In this document: piece by piece, positions 1-8,100 of the stretch
Position numbering within the stretch: the stretch's first letter is position 1
Layout: every line of letters begins with the position of its first letter
Origin: Euryarchaeota archaeon UBA103
GTDB taxonomy: Archaea; Thermoplasmatota; Poseidoniia; Poseidoniales; Thalassarchaeaceae
Direction of reading: 5' to 3'
Assembly (NCBI GenBank): GCA_002506825.1
Contig: DAYH01000024.1
Span: 36,558-100,557 of the forward strand
Length of the DNA stretch: 64,000 nt
The notes under the pieces: generated by a model
What the model was told of the DNA's origin: nothing
Databases searched by the model: none
What the model saw: only the letters and a program-made list of their open reading frames with translations
Program-made: the position numbers and the translations under genes

Positions 1-2
1 GT

Positions 3-992
3 TGCTGTAGCGCTATTTTGTTTGGCGCGGATATAGTCATTGCAGGCTCAAAGGAAGGTGTTATCAGATCTTGGTCAATCGAGACCGGTCAGCTAGTATT
101 CGAACTTGAGCTAGCTGGTCCGATATCAGATCTGGCTATATCTGAAGATATTCTATATGTTTCCTGTTCATCTAATCTAGTTGCTATTGCTATGAATTCG
201 GGAGAGATCCTATGGAACTCTTCACTTGAAGGTTCGAGTGATAGTGTTGTCACCTGGAATGGATTTATCTGGGCATTGTCTTCTGTCTATGAAATAGACA
301 TCTCTGACTACACCGAGTCGACGCTTTGGAAATTCAATGACCGGGGTTCACTGGTCGAAAGATGGTCATTCGCCGAGAAAGGATGGCACATGGGAGTTGA
401 TGAGGGGATAGTGATTGGAATGGGTAGGCCCTCCTGTGGTTTCGTAAGGGTGAATGAGGATTGTGTGGAGCATCTGCCACTCGCGGTTTCGTCACCGGTT
501 ACTATCGGCTGCGATAAGTCCAATATGACAATATTCGGATTGAGCGACGGCAGTATTTGCAATTCCAAAGGAGAGTTGTGTGGAAGAGTTGGTGAGTCGA
601 TAACATCACTCATCTGTTTAGAAGACGGTTGGGCGTGTGGTGATCGACAGGGACTGGTTCTAAGGAATGGGACTGAGATCGATCTGAATAGAGAGATTTT
701 GACATTGGGGGTCGGCCCGAACGGTATTGACCTGTGGGCTTCGGTATGGGAAGATATGTCGAGCTTCTTGTCCATTTCACCGGATGGAGCTCATTCAGAG
801 ATTTTCGAGCACCAAGAAAGGATTGTGGTTTGTGATTTCGGGAAGGGGGGTATAGCATTCGGTGACCTATCTGGAAGAGTGTTCCTGGTAGAGGAGAGAT
901 TTGAGAATAGATTTGACCAGGAGAATCAACACCTAGAGGACCAGGAAACAGAAAGAAATCTCCTCAGAGAACGTTTGAGAAGACTGAGATGA
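3..992 (+). CDS. Beta-propeller (WD40/PQQ-like) repeat protein, 5' partial
   Basis: The frame is open to the left edge of the window: codons before the TTG at position 18 continue in frame without a stop, so the gene probably begins upstream. The visible 330 residues contain repeated short beta-rich units of the form GxxxGxIRSW, SISPDG and GDLSGRVFLV, typical of WD40 or PQQ-type propellers that act as protein-interaction scaffolds. The last 35 residues are charged (RFENRFDQENQ through RERLRRLR) and likely form a coiled coil. No signal peptide can be judged because the N-terminus is missing. The function is unknown. A perfect inverted repeat lies directly after the stop codon. Confidence 0.75.
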   Translation, partial: CCSAILFGADIVIAGSKEGVIRSWSIETGQLVFELELAGPISDLAISEDILYVSCSSNLVAIAMNSGEILWNSSLEGSSDSVVTWNGFIWALSSVYEIDISDYTESTLWKFNDRGSLVERWSFAEKGWHMGVDEGIVIGMGRPSCGFVRVNEDCVEHLPLAVSSPVTIGCDKSNMTIFGLSDGSICNSKGELCGRVGESITSLICLEDGWACGDRQGLVLRNGTEIDLNREILTLGVGPNGIDLWASVWEDMSSFLSISPDGAHSEIFEHQERIVVCDFGKGGIAFGDLSGRVFLVEERFENRFDQENQHLEDQETERNLLRERLRRLR

Positions 993-998
993 TGAAAA

Positions 999-1044
999 TT
1001 TACAGTGGAAATTAACATTTACCGACCCCTATTTCCACTGTAAA
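999..1044. repeat. Perfect 14-bp inverted repeat after the first gene
   Basis: Bases 999-1012 (tttacagtggaaat) are the exact reverse complement of 1031-1044, with an 18-base loop. The repeat starts seven bases after the stop codon of the propeller gene and ends just before the probable promoter of the structured-RNA candidate. It could be a 3'-end stem-loop of the upstream mRNA or an operator for the downstream transcript. No U-run follows, so it is not a classical terminator. Confidence 0.6.
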
Positions 1045-1055
1045 CGTGTTACTGA

Positions 1056-1070
1056 ACGAAAGGTTTATTT
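1056..1070 (+). promoter_or_regulatory. BRE/TATA-like promoter of the putative large RNA
   Basis: The stretch reads acgaaaggtttattt: a purine-rich BRE-like cgaaa followed by a T/A-rich TATA-like box. An archaeal start site would be expected about 25 bases downstream, near 1088-1095, just before the GC-rich start of the structured region. This is inferred from motif appearance only. Confidence 0.45.
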
Positions 1071-1084
1071 GCCGCCGCTTGCCC

Positions 1085-1766
1085 TGTTGACTTTGCCGCT
1101 CCGGGGGAGTGGTGTGGGCGCGCTTCGGCAAACCCGCGGGCCACAACAACTGATCCGCAAAGTCGGAACGGTAGAACCGCACTCTGAAAAGAGCGCGGGG
1201 AAATGCCAGATCACCTGTGGGTGAAAAGGCGGCAGTAGAACCAACGTGGAGACAACCAGACGCAAGGAAGGGGAAAGAAGCGAAGGGGAAAGCTGGGGAA
1301 AACGAAACCGAACCCTTCGGGGGGAAAACACAAACCAAACCAGAAAACCATACTGCAAAGGTACACGAGAGAAGGGAAAGAGTCAGAGATGATTCGATTC
1401 TGAAAACGGGTGTGGGAAACGAAGTGGAACGAACCGGACGCAAGGAAGGGGGAAACAAAGCCTAGGGAAACACACCGGGAACAAGAGCAGGGAGACCTGT
1501 GGAGGACCGGTACCGATCGAGAAACAAAATGGTGACATTAGCCATAGAGTGAATCGAGAAGGGCTACAGAGGAGCGATCCTCTGGGGGATATTACCCAAA
1601 AGTCCAGAAAAATGGCGAAGGAGCCCTAGTGGTTCCAGAGTCGTCTACCCGGGAAATCCTCGCCTCTGGTGAGGAGGAACCGGACCCTGCGGAGTACGCA
1701 GGGGGGAAAGCTTCCCCAAGCAGAACCCCCTGCTGCTCCCACCTTGGCCCTTTCAAAATTATTTTT
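1085..1766 (+). ncRNA. Candidate large structured non-coding RNA, family not recognised
   Basis: This stretch has no credible coding frame; the frames that exist have low-complexity products. The plus strand is poor in T and rich in G and A. Many short perfect stems are visible: 1169-1179 (cggt/accg), 1179-1196 (one mismatch, GAAA loop), 1211-1224 (tcacc/ggtga), 1313-1322 (TTCG loop), 1539-1566 (tagcc/ggcta), 1567-1584 (7 bp, GCGA loop), 1663-1674 within a longer stem, 1685-1703 (7 bp, ccctgcg/cgcaggg) and 1703-1717 (ggggaa/ttcccc). A 15-base repeat, gacgcaaggaagggg, occurs at 1259 and 1437. A TATA-like box precedes it and a T-rich run (1759-1766) ends it. I looked for RNase P P4 motifs and the SRP helix 8 motif and could not recognise either, so the family is open. 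A very divergent RNase P or SRP RNA with insertions is not excluded. The ends are approximate. Confidence 0.6.
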
Positions 1767-1777
1767 CGGAACTAGAG

Positions 1778-3379
1778 CTAGCTGTTTCCTGTCATCAACT
1801 CTGGCCTAACCCATTGATCAAATTGTTCTTCGGACATTAGTCCCAATCTCAACGCGCTCTCCCTAAGGGTCAGGTTGTTCTTATGCGCCTCCTTGGCGAT
1901 TTTAGCCGCGTTGTCATATCCGATATGAGGATTCAATGCCGTTACTAACATCAAAGAGTTCTCAAGATGCTGAGAAATCTTCTCCTCGTTGGCCACTAGG
2001 CCAATAACACACTTAGCAGTGAATGAGCGACAGCTATCTGATAGGATCCTTATCGAATGGAGGATGTTGTAAATCATCATCGGCTTGAACACATTTAGTT
2101 CGAAGTTTCCCTGACTGCCCCCAAATGTTGTTGCTGCATGATTGCCCATAACCTGGCAACATACCATTGTCATAGCCTCGGACTGGGTTGGATTGACCTT
2201 TCCTGGCATGATGCTAGACCCTGGTTCATTGGCCGGTAGGGAGAGCTCTCCGATACCGCATCTCGGACCGGAGCCCAACCATCTGATATCATTTGCAATT
2301 TTCATTAGTGAAACTGCAAGGGTATTGAGTGCTCCCGATGCTGATACTATTGCGTCATGAGCCGCTAATTGGGAGAACTTATTCTCGGCGCTAGTGAATG
2401 GCAGACCAGTTTGATCGGATATGTTAGCGGCAACTTTCTCCGAGAAATCTGGATGTGAGTTCAGACCTGTCCCAACAGCAGTCCCTCCGAGTGCTAGCTC
2501 ATAAAGATCAATCAATGCGAACTCTATCCTCCTTATATCTGCGTCAAGCATGTAGACATATCCAGAGAATTCCTGACCAAGAGTCAGCGGAACTGCGTCC
2601 ATGAGATGTGTCCTACCAATCTTTACAATTGAGGAGAACTCCTGTGATTTGGTCGCCAGAGAATCTCTCAGATGGTGTACAGCTGGAAGTAGTAGATTTG
2701 TGATTTGCTCGGCTGAGGATATGTGCATTGCCGTAGGAAATGTGTCATTACTCGACTGGGCCCTGTTCACATGATCGTTTGGGTGCACAGGCGTTTTACT
2801 GCCCAGTTCCCCTCCAGCTAGCTCTATTGCCCTGTTGGCGATTACCTCATTAGCATTCATGTTTGTCTGGGTCCCTGATCCAGTCTGCCATATCCTTAGT
2901 GGAAAATGTCCATCCAGGCTTCCCGAGATTACCTCTTCGCAGGATGAGACGATTAGGGATGCTACGTTTTCGTCTAGTTGTCCTAGTTCGGTGTTTGTTT
3001 CTGCTGCCGCTTTCTTGAGAATACCGAAAGCCCTGATGACCGCTCTTGGCATTATATCGTCGCCGATATCAAAGTTCTCGAGGGACCTAGCTGTCTGGGC
3101 CCCATAGTACCTATCTGCAGGAACGAATACCTTCCCCATCGTATCGATCTCAGTCCTTTCCTCTTCGGGATTCGCTCTGGCAGACCTCTGGATGGCAGTG
3201 ACCTCATATTCCTCTTGATTGGGGGTTCTTGATGAGAGTCCGTCTTCAATCATTCCAGAGATCGTTGCTGATCTTCCCTTTGACTTTCCCTTGCCTACTC
3301 TGCGATCTAGTTTCTTTGCAAGTCCTTCTGGTATGCTAATGCTGATTATTCGACGGTCCCCCGCACGGTGCTTTGCCAT
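1778..3379 (-). CDS. fumC: Class II fumarate hydratase with an N-terminal ribbon-helix-helix domain
   Basis: Residues about 75-533 are a class II fumarase, which interconverts fumarate and malate in the TCA cycle. The signatures [12 protein letters not shown] (about 207-218) and [11 protein letters not shown] (about 386-396, with the catalytic serine loop) are intact, and the domain opens with RTEIDTMG...[11 protein letters not shown] as in FumC. Usual length is about 460 residues; this protein has 533. The extra N-terminus (about 9-52) has the pattern of a CopG/NikR-type ribbon-helix-helix DNA-binding domain: a strand [12 protein letters not shown], a helix with KKLDRRV, a glycine-rich turn, then [13 protein letters not shown]. 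There is no stop or plausible start between the parts except the internal ATG of [12 protein letters not shown]-like box 25 bases before the first ATG supports translation from there. A dual enzyme/regulator role is inference. Confidence 0.93.
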   Translation of the reverse strand: MAKHRAGDRRIISISIPEGLAKKLDRRVGKGKSKGRSATISGMIEDGLSSRTPNQEEYEVTAIQRSARANPEEERTEIDTMGKVFVPADRYYGAQTARSLENFDIGDDIMPRAVIRAFGILKKAAAETNTELGQLDENVASLIVSSCEEVISGSLDGHFPLRIWQTGSGTQTNMNANEVIANRAIELAGGELGSKTPVHPNDHVNRAQSSNDTFPTAMHISSAEQITNLLLPAVHHLRDSLATKSQEFSSIVKIGRTHLMDAVPLTLGQEFSGYVYMLDADIRRIEFALIDLYELALGGTAVGTGLNSHPDFSEKVAANISDQTGLPFTSAENKFSQLAAHDAIVSASGALNTLAVSLMKIANDIRWLGSGPRCGIGELSLPANEPGSSIMPGKVNPTQSEAMTMVCCQVMGNHAATTFGGSQGNFELNVFKPMMIYNILHSIRILSDSCRSFTAKCVIGLVANEEKISQHLENSLMLVTALNPHIGYDNAAKIAKEAHKNNLTLRESALRLGLMSEEQFDQWVRPELMTGNS

Positions 3380-3399
3380 GTAATCGGCATTAATTAGTT

Positions 3400-3408
3400 A
3401 TTAATAAA
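3400..3408 (-). promoter_or_regulatory. TATA-like box of fumC
   Basis: On the minus strand this reads tttattaat. Its centre lies about 25 bases upstream of the fumC ATG, which places transcription start at or next to the start codon, a leaderless arrangement. The surrounding 60-base gap is strongly A/T-rich, unlike the flanking genes. Confidence 0.5.
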
Positions 3409-3439
3409 ATATTTGATTAAGGCTTAGTAAGTCGATTAA

Positions 3440-3925
3440 TCAAAATCTCTCTACTTTTATTATCTTCTGGGGATCGTATGGCCTGTCTCCGGGCTTGGTA
3501 TCGCAGTTCTCGATTTTCTGAACATTCTCCATTCCTTTCACGACTTGGCCGAATACTGCGTGGTTGCCGTCTAGCCAGGGAGTAGGGACAGTGGTGAGGA
3601 AGAACTGTGATCCGCCGGTATTGGGGCCAGCATTTGCCATTGAAAATAGTCCTGGCCTGTCGTGTTTCTTTGCAAGTGCGGATGGCTCGCAGGGGATCTT
3701 CCAACCTGGGCCTCCTGTACCTGCTCTGCCATTGTTGGCGTCCCTCGAGTGGGGGCATCCTCCTTGGATCATGAAATCCTTGATTACTCTGTGGAAGTGT
3801 AGTCCATCATAGAACCCATCATCTACTAGTTTGAGGAAGTTCCCCGTAGTGTCTGGGCATTCTTCTGTGAAGAGTTCGATATCTATCGGTCCCGCGCTTG
3901 TCGTCATTCTAACTATGGTAGACAT
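3440..3925 (-). CDS. Cyclophilin-type peptidyl-prolyl cis-trans isomerase
   Basis: This 161-residue single-domain cyclophilin catalyses cis-trans isomerisation of X-Pro bonds during protein folding. The hallmark [13 protein letters not shown] (about 44-56) supplies the catalytic arginine, and [12 protein letters not shown] (about 99-110) and W/H residues near [11 protein letters not shown] complete the active site. There is no signal peptide, so it is cytoplasmic. Length is normal for prokaryotic PpiB-like proteins. It lies on the same strand as fumC, 60 bases upstream of it, but fumC has its own TATA-like box. Confidence 0.95.
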   Translation of the reverse strand: MSTIVRMTTSAGPIDIELFTEECPDTTGNFLKLVDDGFYDGLHFHRVIKDFMIQGGCPHSRDANNGRAGTGGPGWKIPCEPSALAKKHDRPGLFSMANAGPNTGGSQFFLTTVPTPWLDGNHAVFGQVVKGMENVQKIENCDTKPGDRPYDPQKIIKVERF

Positions 3926-3957
3926 GGATTAAGCGAGTGGCAAGCGGTCCAATAGTG

Positions 3958-3977
3958 TAACGATTGAAAAGTCGTTA
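3958..3977. repeat. 6-bp inverted repeat between csaA-like gene and cyclophilin gene
   Basis: taacga and tcgtta flank an 8-base spacer in the 74-base gap between the two minus-strand genes. It may be a 3' stem-loop of the upstream mRNA or an operator of the cyclophilin gene. It is short, so chance is possible. Confidence 0.3.
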
Positions 3978-3999
3978 TTTTGCCATATGTAGAGCTGTT

Positions 4000-4398
4000 C
4001 TAAGCCACGACAGATCCTGGTAAAACGTCCTCTGGTAGCTCCAGTAGTCTAACAGTGCCGTCTGGATCCAATGCGCCGAGTACCAGAAACTGGCTGATAA
4101 AACCAGTGGGGAGTGTCTTATCGCCGAGATTAATAGCACCAACAACCGTTCTGCCAATGAGATCATGACGTGGATAGTTCGTTATCTGTGCGGAGCTCCA
4201 TAGCTTTCCAATTATGGGCCCAAAATCAACTTGGATCTTGTATGATGCCTTCCTCATCTCTGGAAACTTCTGAACATCCATGATCACGCCTGATCTTAGG
4301 TCCAAATCGAAATAGGCAGATGCTCCGACATAATCCTTCATGGGGTGTTTCTCAGGAGAATAGGGGGTCCCGTCAGGATCTATGACGTGTTGGCTCAA
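4000..4398 (-). CDS. csaA: CsaA-like tRNA-binding-domain protein
   Basis: The protein is an OB-fold tRNA-binding domain of the CsaA / MetRS-C-terminal type. DLRSGVIMDVQKFPEMRKASYKIQVD followed by FGPIIGKLWSSAQIT and a C-terminal FLVLGA block follows the CsaA pattern closely. CsaA proteins bind tRNA-like structures and have been described as export chaperones in bacteria. The frame begins with TTG directly after the pyrE stop; an internal ATG at 4341 (MKDYVGAS) would give a 114-residue protein, which fits CsaA length better. The pyrE TGA and this TTG are in the same reading frame, so one stop codon separates the two proteins. Confidence 0.85.
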   Translation of the reverse strand: MSQHVIDPDGTPYSPEKHPMKDYVGASAYFDLDLRSGVIMDVQKFPEMRKASYKIQVDFGPIIGKLWSSAQITNYPRHDLIGRTVVGAINLGDKTLPTGFISQFLVLGALDPDGTVRLLELPEDVLPGSVVA

Positions 4399-4986
4399 TC
4401 AATCACCTGTGACATCTGATCTCAGTAACAGTGGAATAAGCGCTATTCCTGCTGATTTGAAGGCTTCAATACCTCCCTCTTCTCTGTCTACAATAGTGAT
4501 ACATGCCGCTACTTCACATCCCATTGAGTTCAACATCTCGGCCGCCTTTAATGCGGAGCCCCCGGTAGTGGTGACATCTTCGAGTAACACCACTCTGTCT
4601 CCTGACCTGATAGTCGAGCCTTCTATTCCCGGTGGGTTTCCAGTCTTCCTACCTCCTCTACCCTTAGGCTCCTTACGGACCATGAAACCTCTGATTTCTG
4701 ACCCCCTCCCGGCCTTGGCTATTGCGATGGCCGTGAGGGGAACAGCCCCTAACTCCAAACCACCTATGGCATCTACTTCCCCTATATCCTCGATTTTATC
4801 GTGTATAAGGACCCCAAGAAGATGAGCACAATCTGGATTCATCATCACTGGCTTCATGTCGAAAAAATGTGGGCTCTCCCTCCCACTGGCTAAGGTGAAC
4901 AGGTCATCGGGAGAGTGGAGGTATGCCAACTCTCGGACCCTGTCAATTAGAATGAGTTTCGCTTCAGCGGCTGAAATCGACTGCAT
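4399..4986 (-). CDS. pyrE: Orotate phosphoribosyltransferase
   Basis: PyrE transfers phosphoribose from PRPP to orotate in de novo UMP synthesis. The PRPP-binding motif VVLLEDVTTTGGSALKAA (about 131-148) is canonical. The upstream region with GRESPHFFDMKPV matches the orotate-binding N-terminus. At 195 residues it has the normal length. It is the first gene of a minus-strand pair with the CsaA-like gene and is divergent from the PolD large subunit gene, from which it is separated by about 130 bases. Confidence 0.95.
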   Translation of the reverse strand: MQSISAAEAKLILIDRVRELAYLHSPDDLFTLASGRESPHFFDMKPVMMNPDCAHLLGVLIHDKIEDIGEVDAIGGLELGAVPLTAIAIAKAGRGSEIRGFMVRKEPKGRGGRKTGNPPGIEGSTIRSGDRVVLLEDVTTTGGSALKAAEMLNSMGCEVAACITIVDREEGGIEAFKSAGIALIPLLLRSDVTGD

Positions 4987-5092
4987 ATTCGACTACAGCC
5001 GAGGAACGGTAATCGAATGAAGGTTCGGTAGGTAAATGGCGAACGAGGGGGGAAATACGGTCAATGTTCTTGAACGGTCTAGTCTGTTGGAC

Positions 5093-5099
5093 ATTTATT
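5093..5099 (+). promoter_or_regulatory. TATA-like box of the PolD large subunit gene
   Basis: atttatt is centred about 20 bases before the ATG at 5116, in an otherwise mixed-composition 129-base divergent intergenic region. The spacing implies transcription start close to the start codon, so the mRNA is probably leaderless. No Shine-Dalgarno-like sequence precedes the ATG. Confidence 0.45.
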
Positions 5100-5115
5100 C
5101 GCACGGGGCATAAGT

Positions 5116-8100
5116 ATGGTTGGACATCGTGAATCTGTATCGGGGTATGATTCGGACCGACTTTCATCTGAAGTGGAATCCTATCAGCAGTGGCTAGATA
5201 TGAGGACTCAGGAAGTTTACGATATCGCTCTCAAAGCCAAGGCAAAGGGCCTTGACTTCAGTACTGAAATTGAAATTCCGAGAGCGGCGGATTTGGCGAG
5301 TAGGACCGAGAAGCTTCTCGAAGAATATCTGAAGGGTCTAGAGATCGAAGATGGCCTTAGGGACCTTCTATTGAAAACCGATAGAGAGAGCGCATCTATC
5401 CAGATAGCAGTTAGTGTCTCAAAACGTATGTATGAGCGAGATGGGGACCTAAGGGAGGCGATAGACTGTGGCCTCAGGGTAGGACTGGCCGTACTTACTG
5501 AAGCTGTTCTTGTAGCCCCACTGGATGGGATCGGGGCAGTCAGAATTCTCAATAATTCAGATGGCTCAGAATTTCTCTCCATTGACTTCTGTGGACCCAT
5601 AAGAGCCGCTGGGGGGACGGCTCAAGCTCTTTGTGTCCTAATAGGCGATATGATCAGGCGTGAACTAGGACTGGGGAGATACAATCCAACCACCAGAGAA
5701 GTGGAAAGGGTGAAGGAAGAGTTCGGCCTATACCGAGTCGGCCTTCAGTACAAACCTCCGCCAGAGGAGGTAGAGGTAATCGTTAGAGCATGCCCTGTGA
5801 TGGTCAATGGAGAAGAGACAGAGAAGCAAGAGTGTGCGGGATTCAAGGAAGTCCAGAACGTACAGAATGAGAATGGCTCATTCAGGACACGTGTTCGGGG
5901 CGGGGTGATGTTAGTAATAGGGGAAGGGCTGTGCCTCAAAGCGCCAAAAATTGTCAAGCACACCGAGAGAATGGAAATCCCCGGATGGGAGTTCATCTCT
6001 CAGTTCGCCAGTAAGGGCAAAAACGATGAGATCAAGTCTGATGGTTTCAGAAGCAGACAGATTCCTGAAATTTCAAGATACATGGATGATGTGATTGCTG
6101 GAAGGCCTATCTTCGGTGAACCCGGAGAGCCTGGTGGATTTAGGCTCAGATATGGCAGAAGTAGGGCTACTGGATTGGCCGCCGCTGGATTAAATCCGGT
6201 TTCGATGGAAGCTGCGGGAGGGTTCCTATCAGTTGGGACACAGATGAAGATTGAGCGCCCCGGGAAGGCTTGTGCTGTGACTCCGTGTACTGATATTGAT
6301 GGCCCTATGATTATTCTCGATGATGGTGAATTCAGGCGAGTATCGTCCTTAGAAGAATGGAATGAGGTCCGAGACAGGGTCGTTTCTGTATGGGACAACG
6401 GAGAAATCCTGATGGGTTTTGGTGAGTTTCTTGAGAACAACAAGAATCTTGTCCCCTCGGCATACAACAGAGATTGGTGGGCAGCAGATCTCCAGGACTC
6501 CTTGGATCATCCTCAGAAGGTCTTAGATTTCGCAAATATAATGGCCACTGATATTGATCAGTTGCCCAAGGGGCTTCCATTTAATGGCGCAATAAATCGT
6601 GGAGGCGAGGACTCTCTGGAGAGAGAGTGGAGGAAGAGAGGATGGTATCTATTTCTAAGGGATATTGACCTGACATGGCAACAGTCAAGGAAAATATCGG
6701 AGTCTTTCGGTACGGCAGTTCCTCCTCCCTGGAATCTCTGGTGGTCTGATCTTCCGGTTTCGACCGCGAAGCCTCTAATCCGGGGATTGGTCGGATCGGA
6801 AATAGAAGATGGTTGTTTGAGGATTAAAGGGGCCTCTAGGAACTGGTCGCCAGATGATTTACAGGAGGTAGACTGGACGAATGAGCCTGAATATGACAAG
6901 TGGCCTTCATGGATGTCAGTCGAGAATCACGGGATAATCAAATCCTGTTTACTCACTCTTGGTTTGCAGCACTTCCATGAGTCTGGAGATATTGTAATAT
7001 CATCAAACTGGGAAGGACTTCTAGAAGGCCTGGGCCTGATGAATGAGGGAGGAGTAGTAGTTTGCTCCATAGATGCGACGGCTCATATCGATGATCTTCT
7101 GGCTAAGGTTGGCGAGGCTAACAAGGTAGTTCAGATTGAGGAAAAGAGGAAAAGAGGCCTTGAGAGGAGTAGGGGGCTAGCCAGAGTACAAGCGACCACT
7201 CTAGCAATGCAACAAGGAAAGGGCATTCTAGAAACAGAGGCCATTGGAGACGATGCGTCAGAGAGTATCCCTGACCCGGGCCCAGAAAATTTAGTCTCAC
7301 TAAATAAATCGATCTTGCTGCTAGACGATCACGTCGTAGATGGTTCGCTATGGCTGGTTAGAAAACTGTCATCAATGAGATGGGAAGACTCTGCCACGTG
7401 CAGAATTGGAGCAAGAATGGGCAGACCGGAAAAGTCTGGAGTGAGAGAGATGAAGCCATTGGTCCACGCGCTATATCCGATTGCTGAGAGTGGTGGGCCA
7501 CAACGACTTCTTGGAGAGTCTTCATCTAAGGGCAGTATCAGAGTTCAGATGGGCCCGAGGATTTGCAGTAAATGCGGTTCAGAGTCTCCACACATCAGGT
7601 GCCACAAAAGACCTGATCCCCATGTTGCTAAGGAGTGTGGTGGAAGAACAGAAGTCCGCAAGAGTCGCGGGGGTAAAAGGAGGAGGAGGGGCGAGTTTAC
7701 TACTGTTCCAGTCTCATCGATTCTTGAAGTAAAAAGGAGGGCTTTGGGATTAGACAAGCTCCCTTCGAAGATCAAGGCTGTGAAGGGCCTGGTTTCAATT
7801 GGACAATCTCCTGAGCCATTAGAGAAAGGGATTCTGCGAGCTAAGCATGGTGTATCTGTATTCAGGGATGGGACCTCCAGGTACGATATGAGTGACGTCC
7901 CAGTCACGCACTTCAGGCCAGCAGAGATTGGGACATCATGGGAGGCACTCTCAGAACTAGGCTACAAACATGATATTCGAGGGGATATTCTGAAATCTGA
8001 TGACCAGATGTTAGAGTTGCTTCCACAGGACTTTATTCCATCCATAAGGTCCAAAGATCATCTTCTTGCCACTTGTAGATTCGTGGATGAGCTACTAGTA

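Noticed and set aside
1012..1458. Minus-strand open frame of 148 codons across the RNA candidate
   Set aside because: Its product is low-complexity, rich in S, F and P, with no domain-like pattern. The frame is a by-product of the T-poor plus strand, which gives few stops on the minus strand.
1217..1465. Plus-strand open frame of 82 codons
   Set aside because: Product is lysine/glutamate/glycine-rich from purine-rich DNA and lies inside the hairpin-rich region; no sign of coding selection.
1085..1766. Identification of the RNA candidate as RNase P or SRP RNA
   Set aside because: I could not find the GAGGAA-GUCC / ACAGAA pairing elements of RNase P or the GUCAGG...GGAAGCAGC element of SRP RNA, and the length is about twice the usual. 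A covariance-model search would decide.
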